Source: Pyrenophora tritici-repentis
Lineage: Eukaryota > Ascomycota > Dothideomycetes > Pleosporales > Pleosporaceae
Assembly (NCBI RefSeq): GCF_003171515.1
Contig: NC_089399.1
Coordinates: 2,418,001-2,482,000, forward strand
Length of the DNA stretch: 64,000 nucleotides
Direction of reading: 5' to 3'
Numbering within the stretch: the stretch's first letter is position 1; every line of letters begins with the position of its first letter. Made by a program: the position numbers and the translations under genes. This document shows, one piece after another, positions 36,372-46,432 of the stretch. Below the pieces are notes generated by a model that was given only the letters and a program-made list of their open reading frames with translations, made no database searches and was not told the DNA's origin.

Positions 36372-39300
36372 TCATCCTTCGGGTCCTTGCTTCTGCTTGG
36401 AGACAGACGTCCTGAGTTGTGCCACCTTCCCAGGTCCAAGCTGTGCCATCAGTGAATGCGAAGGTGATAGGGCAAGCTCACAACTGTCTAGTACGCTAAC
36501 AACTTCAACATCATCGCGACCAAGTGAATATGCGGCGACTAGGTTGAGATACAACGCTAGGTCTCGATACAGTTCGTGAGGTGGGGGCTTGTCGGGATAG
36601 AGACGGTGAAAGTCTTCAACCGCTTCCTCTGCGCCCCACAGGTCTGTATAGTCTTGCCATGCGGGCGAGGCATTCCAGTCTGGGGAGTTGGTGTACTTAA
36701 CCTTATACTGGAGCATGCCTTTCTTGTTTGTGAGGGTGTCCTTGCGTCGTTTATCTATGCGACAGTCGACGACCATGTCTACGTAGTAGTCGTGCTCTCC
36801 GTCAGGGTGTTTCTCAGCGATGACGCCCTCACTTGGGCGAGCTGTTTGATCGGCGTCCAGGTGTAGTAACCATGGGTGGAACACTGGATGGACTTGTTTG
36901 TAGCAGTCTGGTAGTGCGAGCTCGACTGCATATCGGTTGGGCAAAGCTCGCACTTTGTATGGGCCAAGGTTCTTTGCGCTGAGACCGCGGCTCGGGCGCA
37001 TCGTAGGGATATTGCGGGCATCAATATAGACTTTGTCACCGACGCGGTAGTCTGGAGCGGGCTGTCTGTGCTGGTTGGCGTAGTGTTCCATCTTGTTTTG
37101 GGACCAGCGAAGATTTTCTTGCATGAAACGGATAACGTCGGTCATCCTTTTCACCGTGCCTCGGGCGTCTTCGCGGAGCAACTGTTCTGCGCGTGAACGG
37201 GCGTCGGTAATGGGCGAGTCTTCGGTGACTAGTTCCGATCCCATGCGAGGTAGGTAGCCCTTGGTGGCAAGCGCGGGTGCGACGCCAGAGGACACGTTTT
37301 CTCTGTTATTGATGGCGAGCTGGGCTAGTGGCAGCCAGTCTACCCAGTCGTTTTGCATATAGTTCGTGTAAGCACGCAGGTAACACTTTAGTCCGGCGTT
37401 GGCGACTTCAGTCTGGCCGTCTGTTTCTGGGTGGTAAGCTGTAGAGAGCTTTGGTGTAACACCCAGTCGATGACACAGCTCCTTCCAGAAATGAGAGACG
37501 AACTGTGACCCTCGGTCAGACACAATTGTAGTAGGGAAACCTTCCTCTCTCCAGACGTAATCGACAAATGCTCGGACAACAGCATCAACTTCAAGGCTGT
37601 CTAGGGCGATAAACCGTTGCGACTTGCTTAGCCGGTCAATCACGACCATGACATGAGAGTAGGTGCGTCCGAATCTAGTACAGTCTGGCAGGGGTGTGAT
37701 GAAGTCGACTGAAATGTCAGTCCAGAATCGTTTCGGTACGGGGAGCGGGTGCAGCAGTCCCTGCTTGCGGTCTCTGTATGGCTTTGCGCGTCGGCAAACT
37801 ACACAACTCCGGGTATACTGAGCGACTGTGTCTGTCATGAGCGGCCAGTAGTACTGTTGGCTAACTAGGTAGTAGGTAGAGCGCTTGCCGCCGTGGCCCG
37901 CCGTGGCGGTGTCGTGGAACCGACGGACGATGTCTTTGCGAAGATCGTCGTCGTAGGGATGAAGAGTCTGCCGCGGAAGTAAACCAGACTGTTGCGGATT
38001 TCGCAGTCCTGTAGCTCTAGCTTCAGCTTCATTTGTATGGCGACAGTGTGGGGAAGGTGACGGGCGCCGTCTGCCTTTGCTCGTATTATTTCTTGTAGTG
38101 TGGGATCGACGCGGTAGGCATTTACGATCGCTGTCATAAGTCCATCGTCAGGCGCGTTCTCCCCCGGCACCCGTGCCAGGGAAGCTGGCGCAGCAGCGTG
38201 AGGGATCTCAATTGTCTCCCCCTTAGGCTGGCTGTCCAAGGCTACGTCTGGGGTTGAGTCGTCATCCACCAAATCATCGACGCCATACGCCTCCTCGCTC
38301 ATTAGATATAGCATGCCTGCTAGCGTTTGTACCTCCTCCGCGTATTCGAATAACAGCGCCGCGAGTTGAATTGCTTGTCGGGCGTCGTTGTGTGTGTGCG
38401 TGTCTCGTTTGATGACGTCGTCGACGCGGTCGGGGCCGAGGATCGTCTGGGTCTGATGTATGATCCGTGGATCGTTTGGGTTCGTGGGTGTGTCGCCGGG
38501 GCGTCTCGTCAAGGCGTCGGGTTTGCTGCCTAGTCTGCCTGGTCGGTAAGTGATCTTAAAGTTGAATTCGCTCAGAAACTCAGCCCATCTTGCTTGACGC
38601 CTGTTGAGTGCTTTGTTGACCATAAAGGTCTGTAAGGTGGCATGGTCTGAGATGACCTTCACCGGGTCCGAGGTGCCGGCCAGCTCTGGTCTCCATTCCT
38701 CAAAGGCGCGGACGATGGCCATAAGCTCCTTGTCGTAGATGGCATAGTTGCACTCAGCTGGTGACATCTTTGTGGAGATAAAAGCGACTGGTTTTAGCAC
38801 TCCGTCAGTCTGGACTTGGGACAGCACGGCTGCTGTGACGGTGTCGGAGGAGTCTGTTTCGACCCAGGTCTCAAGCGCGGGGTTGAAGTGCGCGAGGACC
38901 GGGGCGATGGTAAATGCTTTCTTAAGCTTTTCGAATGCGTCGTGGGCAGCAGATCCTTGGGCGATAGGAAAGTTCAGCTTGACGTCGCCGTTTGTCCCGC
39001 GGGTAAGATCCGTGAGCGGCCGCGCGATATAAGAGAAGGCAACAATAAACCTTCGGTAGAAATTTGCGAAACCTAGGAATGCTTGCAACTCTTTCAATGT
39101 TGTTGGGGTGCCCCAGTCGAGCACTGACTTAACCTTGGCGGGGTCCATTTTGATGCCTTCAGTTGTAAGAATGAGGCCCAGGTATCTCACCTCTTGGACG
39201 GCAAACTCGGACTTGTCAATGTCTAGATGAAGTCCGGCCTCACCTAGACTCTCGATAACCTTGCGGACATGAACCTTATGCTCTGCCAAAGACGCGCTGT

Positions 39301-40918
39301 AGATTAGGACGTCGTCGAGGTATGCAGAGCAGAACTCGTCAAGGTTATCGCGTAAAACCTCGTTAATGTAGGCCTGAAAGGTACCTGGTGCGTTGCAGAG
39401 TCCGAAAGGCATCACTAAGTATTCGAATAGGCCATACCGTGTTAGGAAGGCAGTCTTATGTTCGTCGCCTTCCTTGATGCGGATTTTGTTAAAGGCGGCG
39501 ATGACGTCGACCACGGTGAAGTAGGCGACGTTAGCTAGCCGCGCGAGCGTTTCTTTAATCATCGGAGGAGCGTTCCTGTTCTTGATAGTGACGGCATTGA
39601 GCGCTCTATAGTCCACGCAAATGCGGAGTCCACCTCCAGATTTGCGGACGACGAGCACAGGCGAAGCGAAGTCTGACTTGCTTTCACGGATCTCACCGCG
39701 TCCTCTCATGTCCTCAACATAAGCTTTAACGGCAAGGCCTTCGTCCTTACTTATGCCGTACATCTTAGCGTTTGGGTGTTTTGATCCGGGGATAATGTCA
39801 ATGCTGTGGTCGACCGCGCCTCGTCGAGCGGGCAAGTCTGTCGTGGCGGGATCAGGATTAAATCGGTGGGCGAGATCGTGGAGCCATTCGGGCAACTTGT
39901 CTAGGACCTCGTCGCGAGTTTTAGCGGGCGAGTTCAGCTTCTGGTGGAACTTATCAATGTCTTCCTGAGATAGGGCGTTCATGTCCATGGCAAATAGTGA
40001 GGCGAAGACGCGGCTAGCCTGGGCTCTCTCGTCGGCGTCATCGCTGTCATCTTTGTCGAGTTGTTCAAAATCATGTGGGTACAGCCAGATAGTACCGTTC
40101 TCTGGTCGTGATGCCAGTGCGGCAGCGGCCTCACCTGACACATGGTGTATGTCCATGTTCGCGTAGGTCGGGTTCCGTTCTTTGGCTTTTGCTGCGGCCC
40201 GTCGGTGTCGACTGCTGCGAACAGTGACTTGCTCGCCTTTGTGTAGGCAGTTGGCGTAGCAATGCTCGCTGTTGAAACGCATAGTTTTTTCCCTCCAGTC
40301 GATGTGTGGATTATGCTCTTCTAGCCATGAAGTGCCGAAAATAAAGTCGTAAGTCGTCATAGGTACACTGTAGAAGAGTTCCTCGCTAACGTGTTCAGCG
40401 TGGGAGATGGGGGCTAGGACGCCGTGTGTGATAGGCGCCATGGCGAAATTGCCGTCGCCAAGTCGTAGTTGCAAAGGTTGTTTAAGCCGAAACGTCGGCA
40501 GGTTATGTCGTTGCGCAAATAGTGTGGAGATACAGTTTCCAGTAGCACCAGAGTCAGTCAAAGCTTCCGTATCAATATAGCTATTCGAAGTGGCGACCTT
40601 GCACTTGAAAACGAACTGCTGGCCTTGGACAAGCTGCTTGCCTTTGACCATAGTGTTCGCGCTCAAGACAACGTGTCTGTCCTCTATAGCCTGGGGAGGC
40701 GTCCAGTCCTCCAATTCTTGTAAACAAACGCGTAAAGTGCTAGGTGTAGCTCCGGTGAGCGGGGTAGTTTGGGTATCAAGGGTCGGTGAAACAATAGGGG
40801 GTATCGCTAACAAGGGTTGGACTGGTAGTTGTGGCTTTGACTGTGACTGTAACTGTATCTGTGGACCATTTTGGTGCGGTCCCCGGGGGCGTCTTTCGCC
40901 GGGGACGGCTAGTTTTCC
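36372..40918 (-). pseudogene. Gyp1 pol: protease, RT, RNase H, integrase; one frame break
   Basis: Segment 37,865-40,918 (pol frame open from the slippery site) and segment 36,372-37,838. Protease DSGATGNCI; RT FPFGLCNAPGTFQ-type block (VMPFGLCNAPGTFQ) and AYLDDVLIYS; RNase H ETDSSDT and YDKELMAIVRAFEEW. Integrase H2C2 lies across 37,840-37,960 (ends CVVCRRAK), with catalytic ITPLPD..DRLSK, VSDRGSQFVSHFW and ETDGQTEVAN, then a C-terminal chromo-like region (VKYTNSPDWNASPAWQ). A one-base loss near 37,950 breaks the frame between RNase H and integrase. Everything else is intact. Confidence 0.9.
40879..40918 (-). promoter_or_regulatory. Candidate programmed -1 ribosomal frameshift signal of Gyp1
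   Basis: On the minus strand GGAAAAC (40,912-40,918) is followed at once by the gag stop TAG (40,909-40,911). After a 5-nt spacer come GTCCCCGG, a 12-nt loop and CCGGGGAC (40,879-40,906), a perfect 8-bp GC stem. The -1 frame is open from this heptamer into protease. GGAAAAC is not the textbook XXXYYYZ, but its A-site half (AAC to AAA) fits. Confidence 0.7.
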
Positions 40919-42747
40919 GACTCGTCGGTGGCATCGACGACTGTGGCCTGGAGGGCGGCGTTGGTGAATGTAGCTTTGAGGGCAGGGACGCGGCTAGCTG
41001 GCACGATAGAGCCAGACTTGCAGGCTGCTGGGACGTCTGCGTCGGTCGGACGATGTTTCTTGCCGCTGACATTTGCCGTGCCTCCGCATTTAAAGCACTC
41101 GCCTTGCTTACTCAACGCGTTGAGTTGCGCGCGCGTGCGACCGTAGTTGTTACGCGTTGTGGAGCCGCTGCTATTGCTGTTGCCGTTGCCATTACCTCCA
41201 CCACCAGCGTTAGACGTGTTGCGGCCGGTTCGGGTACCATTATTTCCGCTGCTCTGGGTGAGACGTGAGAGCTGTTGCTGAGTGCGGCAATTCTGGGCAA
41301 ACGCTTCCCAAGTATCACCATGGCGGAATTGTAAACCTGCGTTACGACCAAACTTCATGAGTCGGATCGCGTGCTGGATCATTTCGTTGTCGCCCAGGTT
41401 CAATGGTGCGACTGTAGAGGTAAAGCGGGCTACCCAGGTGTTAAACGATTCATTGTCGCGTTGCTTTAATCCTCCAGAGCCGCTGTCGTGTAGCGCTGCG
41501 CTGGCTTCGGTGACCTTGTCGACCGTGTCAAAGATGCGATCAAGTTCCGTGAGGACTTCTTCCGCTGTCACGTAGGCGTTACGAGCTCCGGGTACTGCTC
41601 TATATTCCACCTGTGCAGCGGCTGGTCCTCGCAAGTGGTCAATCAGGTAGTCGAGCTGATCTTGAACAGTTGTGTGGATAGTAGTTTTGTTTAAGAAGTT
41701 CCTGGCGCTGCGGCGCCAATACTTGTAGTCCTCTTTGTCGGTGCTGTCTCCGCGAAAGATGTCAATATCCTTCAGCTTTGCACCCGTTGCAGTGAGGTTG
41801 TCCGATACAGCAGACCGAGCTAGGGGTCGGTTTTTCTGATGATGTGCCATAGGGGGAGGCAGCATCAAGTCGTGAGTGCCAGTGCCAATGAACGGGTTCG
41901 CAGTCATTGGAGGAGGGGACGACTGGAACTGAGCTGGGCGCGTGTCATATAAATTTCCATTCGTCGGGACGCCCGCGTGCTGTTGCAGGACACTCCTCTC
42001 GTTGTAGAGGTCGCTAATCTGGGAGTAGAGCTTCACGTTTGACTCGCGCGAGGCTGCAAGCTCGTCTTCGAGCACTGCTAGCCGTGAAGCGTAGCTGTTC
42101 TTAGTAGTGATCATGCGGTTGCATTTCTGGGTGACTTGGGCAAGCTCGTCTGCGGCGGCAGCGCGAGCTTGCGTCTGGGCGCGCTCCACGCGGGCGTCAG
42201 CTGCTTCTTGTTGTACACGGGCTTCATTATGTGCTTGGTCTAGCTGTTCGGCTTGTTCAGCTATCTGACTAAGCAAATCTGCTAGGTGTCCAAAGACACT
42301 CTCAGCATGTTCAGCGATGCAAGCGGTGAAGTCGTCAACGTTCCTCATGTCCGCGAGGATCTCGCGCTCATCGTTGTCGTGGATGCCATAAAAACGTAGA
42401 TACATGTCATCCGTGTCGTCGTCGTAGCCTAGTTCTATAGAAGTCTTATCCGCTGGCTTAACGGCTTTCTTAAGAGACTGTCTACAAGACTGTCGTCGGC
42501 GTTCAGCGGCGTTGACGTCATTGCCCTCGTCCTCGCTGTTGCCTTGGCCGTCTCCACGGCCAAAAGTGACCTGTCTCTTGCGGGTGGCGAGCTTCTGTCT
42601 AATAGTCGCCTTCTCCGCTTCGGTGAGGTCGTCGTCATTCTCAAAGTCGCCGTACTCAAGGTGCGACTCTGCTGGAATGGTTTGTGTGTCGTTCTGAGCA
42701 CCCTGGTCGTGGGCATCCTTGCTCGTCTCGTTTAGTCGGGCCATCAT
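40909..42747 (-). CDS. Gyp1 gag polyprotein
   Basis: 612 aa. The N-terminus is acidic and Gln/Glu-rich, with a coiled-coil-like segment (about residues 160-260, QIAEQAEQLDQAHNEARVQQEAA). The capsid-like domain is at about 340-500 (DIFRGDSTDKEDYKYWRRSARNFL). An asparagine/glycine-rich basic region follows, then a zinc knuckle variant (ECFKCGGTANVSGKKH...C). Stop TAG at the frameshift site. Gag packages the element RNA. Frame fully open. Confidence 0.9.
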   Translation of the reverse strand: MMARLNETSKDAHDQGAQNDTQTIPAESHLEYGDFENDDDLTEAEKATIRQKLATRKRQVTFGRGDGQGNSEDEGNDVNAAERRRQSCRQSLKKAVKPADKTSIELGYDDDTDDMYLRFYGIHDNDEREILADMRNVDDFTACIAEHAESVFGHLADLLSQIAEQAEQLDQAHNEARVQQEAADARVERAQTQARAAAADELAQVTQKCNRMITTKNSYASRLAVLEDELAASRESNVKLYSQISDLYNERSVLQQHAGVPTNGNLYDTRPAQFQSSPPPMTANPFIGTGTHDLMLPPPMAHHQKNRPLARSAVSDNLTATGAKLKDIDIFRGDSTDKEDYKYWRRSARNFLNKTTIHTTVQDQLDYLIDHLRGPAAAQVEYRAVPGARNAYVTAEEVLTELDRIFDTVDKVTEASAALHDSGSGGLKQRDNESFNTWVARFTSTVAPLNLGDNEMIQHAIRLMKFGRNAGLQFRHGDTWEAFAQNCRTQQQLSRLTQSSGNNGTRTGRNTSNAGGGGNGNGNSNSSGSTTRNNYGRTRAQLNALSKQGECFKCGGTANVSGKKHRPTDADVPAACKSGSIVPASRVPALKATFTNAALQATVVDATDESEN

Positions 42748-42775
42748 CGGCGGCAGCGCTAGAAGCGGCGGCGGA

Positions 42776-42918
42776 TCTTTTCTGGCAGGTGGGTACAGCT
42801 ATGCAGCTGGGCAATCCAGTGTCTTCCGCGGCGGCACTCTGCGGCGGCGGGTCTTTTCTGGCAGGTGGGTACAGCTATGCAGCTGGGCAATCAGGTGTCT
42901 TTACTACGGCGGCTCTTC
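42776..42918 (-). repeat. 76-bp tandem repeat in the Gyp1 leader
   Basis: Two copies starting 42,776 and 42,852 (tcttttctggcaggtgg...), between the 5' LTR and gag. The second copy diverges at its end. Confidence 0.85.
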
Positions 42919-43051
42919 TGCGGCGGTACGTATAGTCAATGCGATCCTCGTCGCGTAAGTGTTTCTGTCGTTGGCGTGTCGCTCGCAGCGACAAGAAAAT
43001 ACAATTCGCGAACGAGCTTCCAGGGCCCGTCTTGAAAGGGAGCTTGTATAA

Positions 43052-43218
43052 TGTGAGGGATCGATCAAGAAAGATTGGATTTGACAAGATACAAGCTATC
43101 GAGCTATCTACGTTGTGAGCCCGAACTTATGCTGTGGGCGCCAAGGCGCTAGTCCGATAAGATAAGGATCTTATCGATATGGGGGCCATGGGCCGAGCGA
43201 GTCTATGGATCCGTAACA
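43052..43218 (-). repeat. Gyp1 5' LTR
   Basis: 167 bp, identical to the 3' LTR. The leader beyond it (minus strand) starts TTATACAAGCTCCC. Confidence 0.95.
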
Positions 43219-43342
43219 GCAGGATATTTCTAAGTAGGGGTGCGCATGGGCCACCAAACAGGTGGCTCGTGCGCGAACATCAAAACAACGCTAAGGCATC
43301 TGGCAGGTGGCCTGTGCAGGGCAACGGCCCAAAACCATCACA
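43219..43342 (-). mobile_element. Truncated inverted copy of the 208-bp LTR
   Basis: Reverse complement of the first part of the 14,403 LTR (shared ccaccaaacaggtggctcg and aaaaccatcaca end). The rest is cut off at the Gyp1 LTR. Confidence 0.85.
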
Positions 43343-43970
43343 GTAGACAGAACCACGACACAATCAACCATCAATAATATTATCATTATCATCACCTATT
43401 TCATCACTATACCAGATAAGAGTGAATATCTGACAAAAGCACGGTAAATGCGCCTATAGCGCGTTAAAGGCTCGAAAATTATTTATTCTTATACGTAGTA
43501 GTAGTAGTAGTAGTATCCATTAACGTCCTTTTTTCAGTCAGAGACTATGTAGGACGGTGGCCTAGGGCCGTTTGACTAGTTTTTTCCCTCTATACCCGTA
43601 GGATTTCGTTTCTTTGGTCGAGTTTGACTATGGGGGTTTGGGTTTTTTGCTTCTATACAGGAAAGAGAGAGAGACCTTGTAATAGACACCCGTTTATCTC
43701 CACCTTTGTGACCAATCCCTTTGCTATAATAACCCCGTGCTCCTAAGACTGAAAAAAACCTCGTAGGGGAAAAAGTCATGGGACCTTGAACGTTTGTTGT
43801 ATATAGCGGCAGTTGCGGCATATTTTCGTCTCGGCGGTACTTTGTGGCTCGGTTGTACGGCGGCGGCTAGCGTTAAGCGTGCGGGGTATTGGTGAAAAAC
43901 TTTCCAGGTTTCGAAAGGAGCCGTTCGATGTTTTTTGGTAAAGCTAGAATAATAGAATTATTATAGCGGT
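43343..43970. other. Unique, un-RIPped spacer
   Basis: Balanced composition, with a (GTA)7 microsatellite at 43,495-43,515 and a 15-bp phrase tattcttatacgtag near 43,483 that recurs at about 44,054 just past the tRNA-like gene. No gene is seen. Confidence 0.5.
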
Positions 43971-44053
43971 GAGGGGAGAAGGATTCGAACCTTCAACCTC
44001 TGCGAGCAAGCTAGCAGAAGCAACCAGGCGCACTACCACTGCGCCATCCCCCC
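43971..44053 (-). tRNA. tRNA-like gene, anticodon unresolved
   Basis: Minus strand: acceptor GGGGGGA pairs with TCCCCTC (one G-U); D stem GCGC/GCGC with loop AGTGGTAGT; T arm GAAGG-TTCGAAT-CCTTC; discriminator A. The B-box GGTTCGAATCC is perfect and the A-box TGGCGCAGTGG good. The stretch between D and T arms is 33 nt, 10 longer than normal. It can fold as a 7-bp stem CTTCTGC/GCAGAGG with a 10-nt loop, or it holds a short intron. No anticodon is assigned. It may be a tRNA relic. Confidence 0.55.
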
Positions 44054-44487
44054 TATTCTTATACGTAGAAAGTGTAGTTAAATTGAATTTTCTCTTTAAG
44101 ATTAGATAATAGCGCGTGTAGTTGTGGAGACATTTCGCGTTAAGAAGAGAATTGGTGTTCTTGGCAAGAACTGACCCGCTCGGTGATTTGTTTCACTCGG
44201 TGCTAGAATACGTTATAAATGTATAGGCACTCCTGCTAAAATATTTATTACTGCTGTCAAAGCTTCCTGTAGAGGGCCCTGTGTATTAGTCTAAAGTTTG
44301 AACTTCGATAGGACAAGAAACCAACGACACGAAGGAAATATATATGATGAAACTTACGGGCCATCTTTTACTTCTTCCAGCTAGTGCAGCGTCAGCTGAT
44401 TGCGAGTCATGGTCAGGGTGCGATGGACCGGCCAAGTGGGGGAAGCTGTGCCGAACCATGTATTCTTTGGAAGAATAGAGGAGAAGG

Positions 44488-44494
44488 TATATAA
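44488..44494 (+). promoter_or_regulatory. TATA box candidate
   Basis: TATATAA about 137 bp upstream of the small secreted protein start. Confidence 0.45.
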
Positions 44495-44630
44495 TTAGAG
44501 ATGGAACGTCTACTCTATCATGTTCAGTCTCGTTTCAGTCAGTCAAGCGGTGTATGTTCAACGCAACCACAGACTCATTCACACTTCAGTCAACACGACA
44601 ACACCATTGTCCCAGTCTTTAACCTTCACT

Positions 44631-44846
44631 ATGCTGTTCCGCTCTCAAGTCCTGTTCGCCTTTCTCGCTTCCATCGCAGTTGTGCGAGGTGCCGAGCGCG
44701 GGGGGAAGTACGCTTATACCAAGGAGAATTGCACCTCTGACGAGGTGGCATTTTGCCAAGCTCAAGCAGAATTAGAGAACGAAACATATGAAGATTGCAA
44801 ATATTTCTCGTGGGTAGATTGCAACTTCTGCACGTCACCTTGTTAA
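44631..44846 (+). CDS. Small cysteine-rich secreted protein (effector-like)
   Basis: 71 aa from the ATG at 44,631. The N-terminus MLFRSQVLFAFLASIAVVRG is a strong signal peptide. The mature part of about 50 aa has six cysteines (NC, FC, DC, NC, FC, PC), is acidic, and has one N-glycosylation-like NET and one NCT. An in-frame ATG lies upstream at 44,520 but would bury the signal peptide. Downstream DNA (44,898-45,069) encodes more cysteine-rich sequence (CMWYAACDYLCNPGARR; NPGGYTCGCITDAKW) next to intron-like GTATGT...CTAATG...TAG. An intron at 44,842-44,913 would join in phase, so the true gene may be longer, or the 3' exons are dead. Size, secretion, cysteines and repeat-rich setting resemble fungal effectors; no homologue is recognised. 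Confidence 0.6.
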   Translation: MLFRSQVLFAFLASIAVVRGAERGGKYAYTKENCTSDEVAFCQAQAELENETYEDCKYFSWVDCNFCTSPC

Positions 44847-45528
44847 CCTGCATTCAGAGCTGAAGTATTCTCGACCCATGGCGAGCTTGGCTCTATATGC
44901 ATGTGGTATGCAGCTTGTGACTATCTCTGTAATCCGGGTGCGAGGCGCGGTAATGTCCTTAGATAGTATGTCTTTCTCCGCGTCTTTTCAACTTGCTGTT
45001 GCAACGACTAATGAATATAGGAATCCTGGGGGATATACGTGTGGTTGCATTACAGACGCTAAGTGGTGAACATCTGCTACTCAGTACCAATATCACTTCT
45101 CCATATTTATACATGTGAATGCAACATGGATACTTGAATGCACCTAGTGATGCCTTTCTCCTATGCTGATTAGTGTGTTTGTTTCGATGATTAGGCACGC
45201 CAAATTAGATCCGTTACGAGCTTCTACGGCGCAGTTGGATCATATTCCTGGTATCATGGTACAGTAGACTCGAGACAGCCAAAATTACCGCATTTGAAAG
45301 TCTTCAAATGATTAATTACTTCGATGCAGCAGATGTACGATCGAGGAGAACCACCAACCTGGATAACATTCAGTTGAAGTCGACTTGACTACCCATTACG
45401 ATTGACTACCCGTTGAACAACTATCGATTTTATAAAGATACCTGATTCTACCCTCGTTGTCTCATTAAATATTCTTAAGTTTTCTCATGAGAATTCTTTC
45501 TTATCACGGAATCTTTCCTAGTGTTCAG
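44847..45528. other. Possible extra exons of the secreted protein, then spacer
   Basis: 44,847-45,069 has the cysteine-rich exon candidates described for the secreted protein. 45,070-45,528 shows no gene; it lies between that gene and the 3' end of the LYS9 fragment. Confidence 0.45.
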
Positions 45529-45847
45529 CTATATCTTTCTCTCTACCAGTACTACACCTTCCTTCTCCAAGAGAACCCTAATCAGATCACACATATATTT
45601 TTGGTATGGAGCCCACACACCAGGTATTCGTACCGCCGGATGCCCATCCATCAACAACTATGTGGCAATTCCACACGTAACACCGACGGACAGGGCCATA
45701 GCAGAGTAGCGGTTGGGGTCGCCGAACAGTTCAAGTGTAGAAGTAAACGTCTCCTACAGGAACAAGTCAGCAGATACAGAGACAGGCTCAATATCACACA
45801 CCGTGTCTCCATTTGACCACTCCACAACGAACTCGTGTTGGAGCATG
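45529..45847 (-). pseudogene. LYS9: LYS9 3' part, inverted and displaced
   Basis: Minus strand from the 8-bp duplication (45,840-45,847, CATGCTCC). Reads MLQHEFVVEWSNGDT, intron 45,754-45,801 (GTGTGT to TGTAG), then ETFTSTLELFGDPNRYSAMALSVGV. A TAG at 45,658-45,660 stands where the family has Gln (VQL); the sequence ends with LLEKEGVVLVERKI and a stop at 45,529. This is exactly the C-terminus missing at 13,447. CAG to TAG is RIP-type. Drift from the family is larger than in the 5' part. Confidence 0.9.
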
Positions 45848-46397
45848 CAGACTTGCTATCAGTCAGGTAACTCAGTTCGAACTGACTGAACTGACTGCCA
45901 AGACTCAGTTCAGTCAGTCAGTTCTTGAGGCCGCTGGACGTCAGTCCAGTCAGTTCAGAAGCCTCCAGACTGACTGAACTGACTAACGTTAGACTGACGT
46001 TAGCTGTTTTTAAAGCAGTATTTTAGAGTTATGAAAGCTACATCTAGTGCGGCTTCGAAGCCGCGCTAGTCTTAGATATAGAGACACTAATTCTATATAA
46101 GTTAAAGCATCTAGCTTAAAGCTAATTAGAGTTTGTGGAGATGCGCTGCCCAGTGCGCACCTAGCAAGCCTTTCGCGTCGCGTCGCGTCTGCTATACACA
46201 CAACGCTAGACTACTGTTGCCATAATACTTCTTAGTGTACTTCATGTCTACTCCCTCTAATTCAGGCCTTCGCCGCCTTGTAGAATACGACAAGCGCAAT
46301 TCTTCTCTACCATCGCTATTAAACGCGCCTACTGTTAGCGATACTGCGAGCGAGGCAAAGGCTGATGAGCCCTTGGCAGTACAGGCGGACTTCCCTA

Positions 46398-46432
<35 letters not shown>

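Larger units (their letters stand above)
36111..43218 (-). mobile_element. Gyp1: young Ty3/gypsy element, identical LTRs, no target duplication
   Basis: 7,108 bp; LTRs 36,111-36,277 (3') and 43,052-43,218 (5') look identical over 167 bp. Purine tract on the minus strand (rc of ttaccccccctttc, 36,278-36,291) lies before the 3' LTR. Left flank GCTAC is pogo-like DNA and right flank GCAGG is the truncated 208-bp LTR: no duplication and unlike neighbours. No RIP. Confidence 0.95.
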
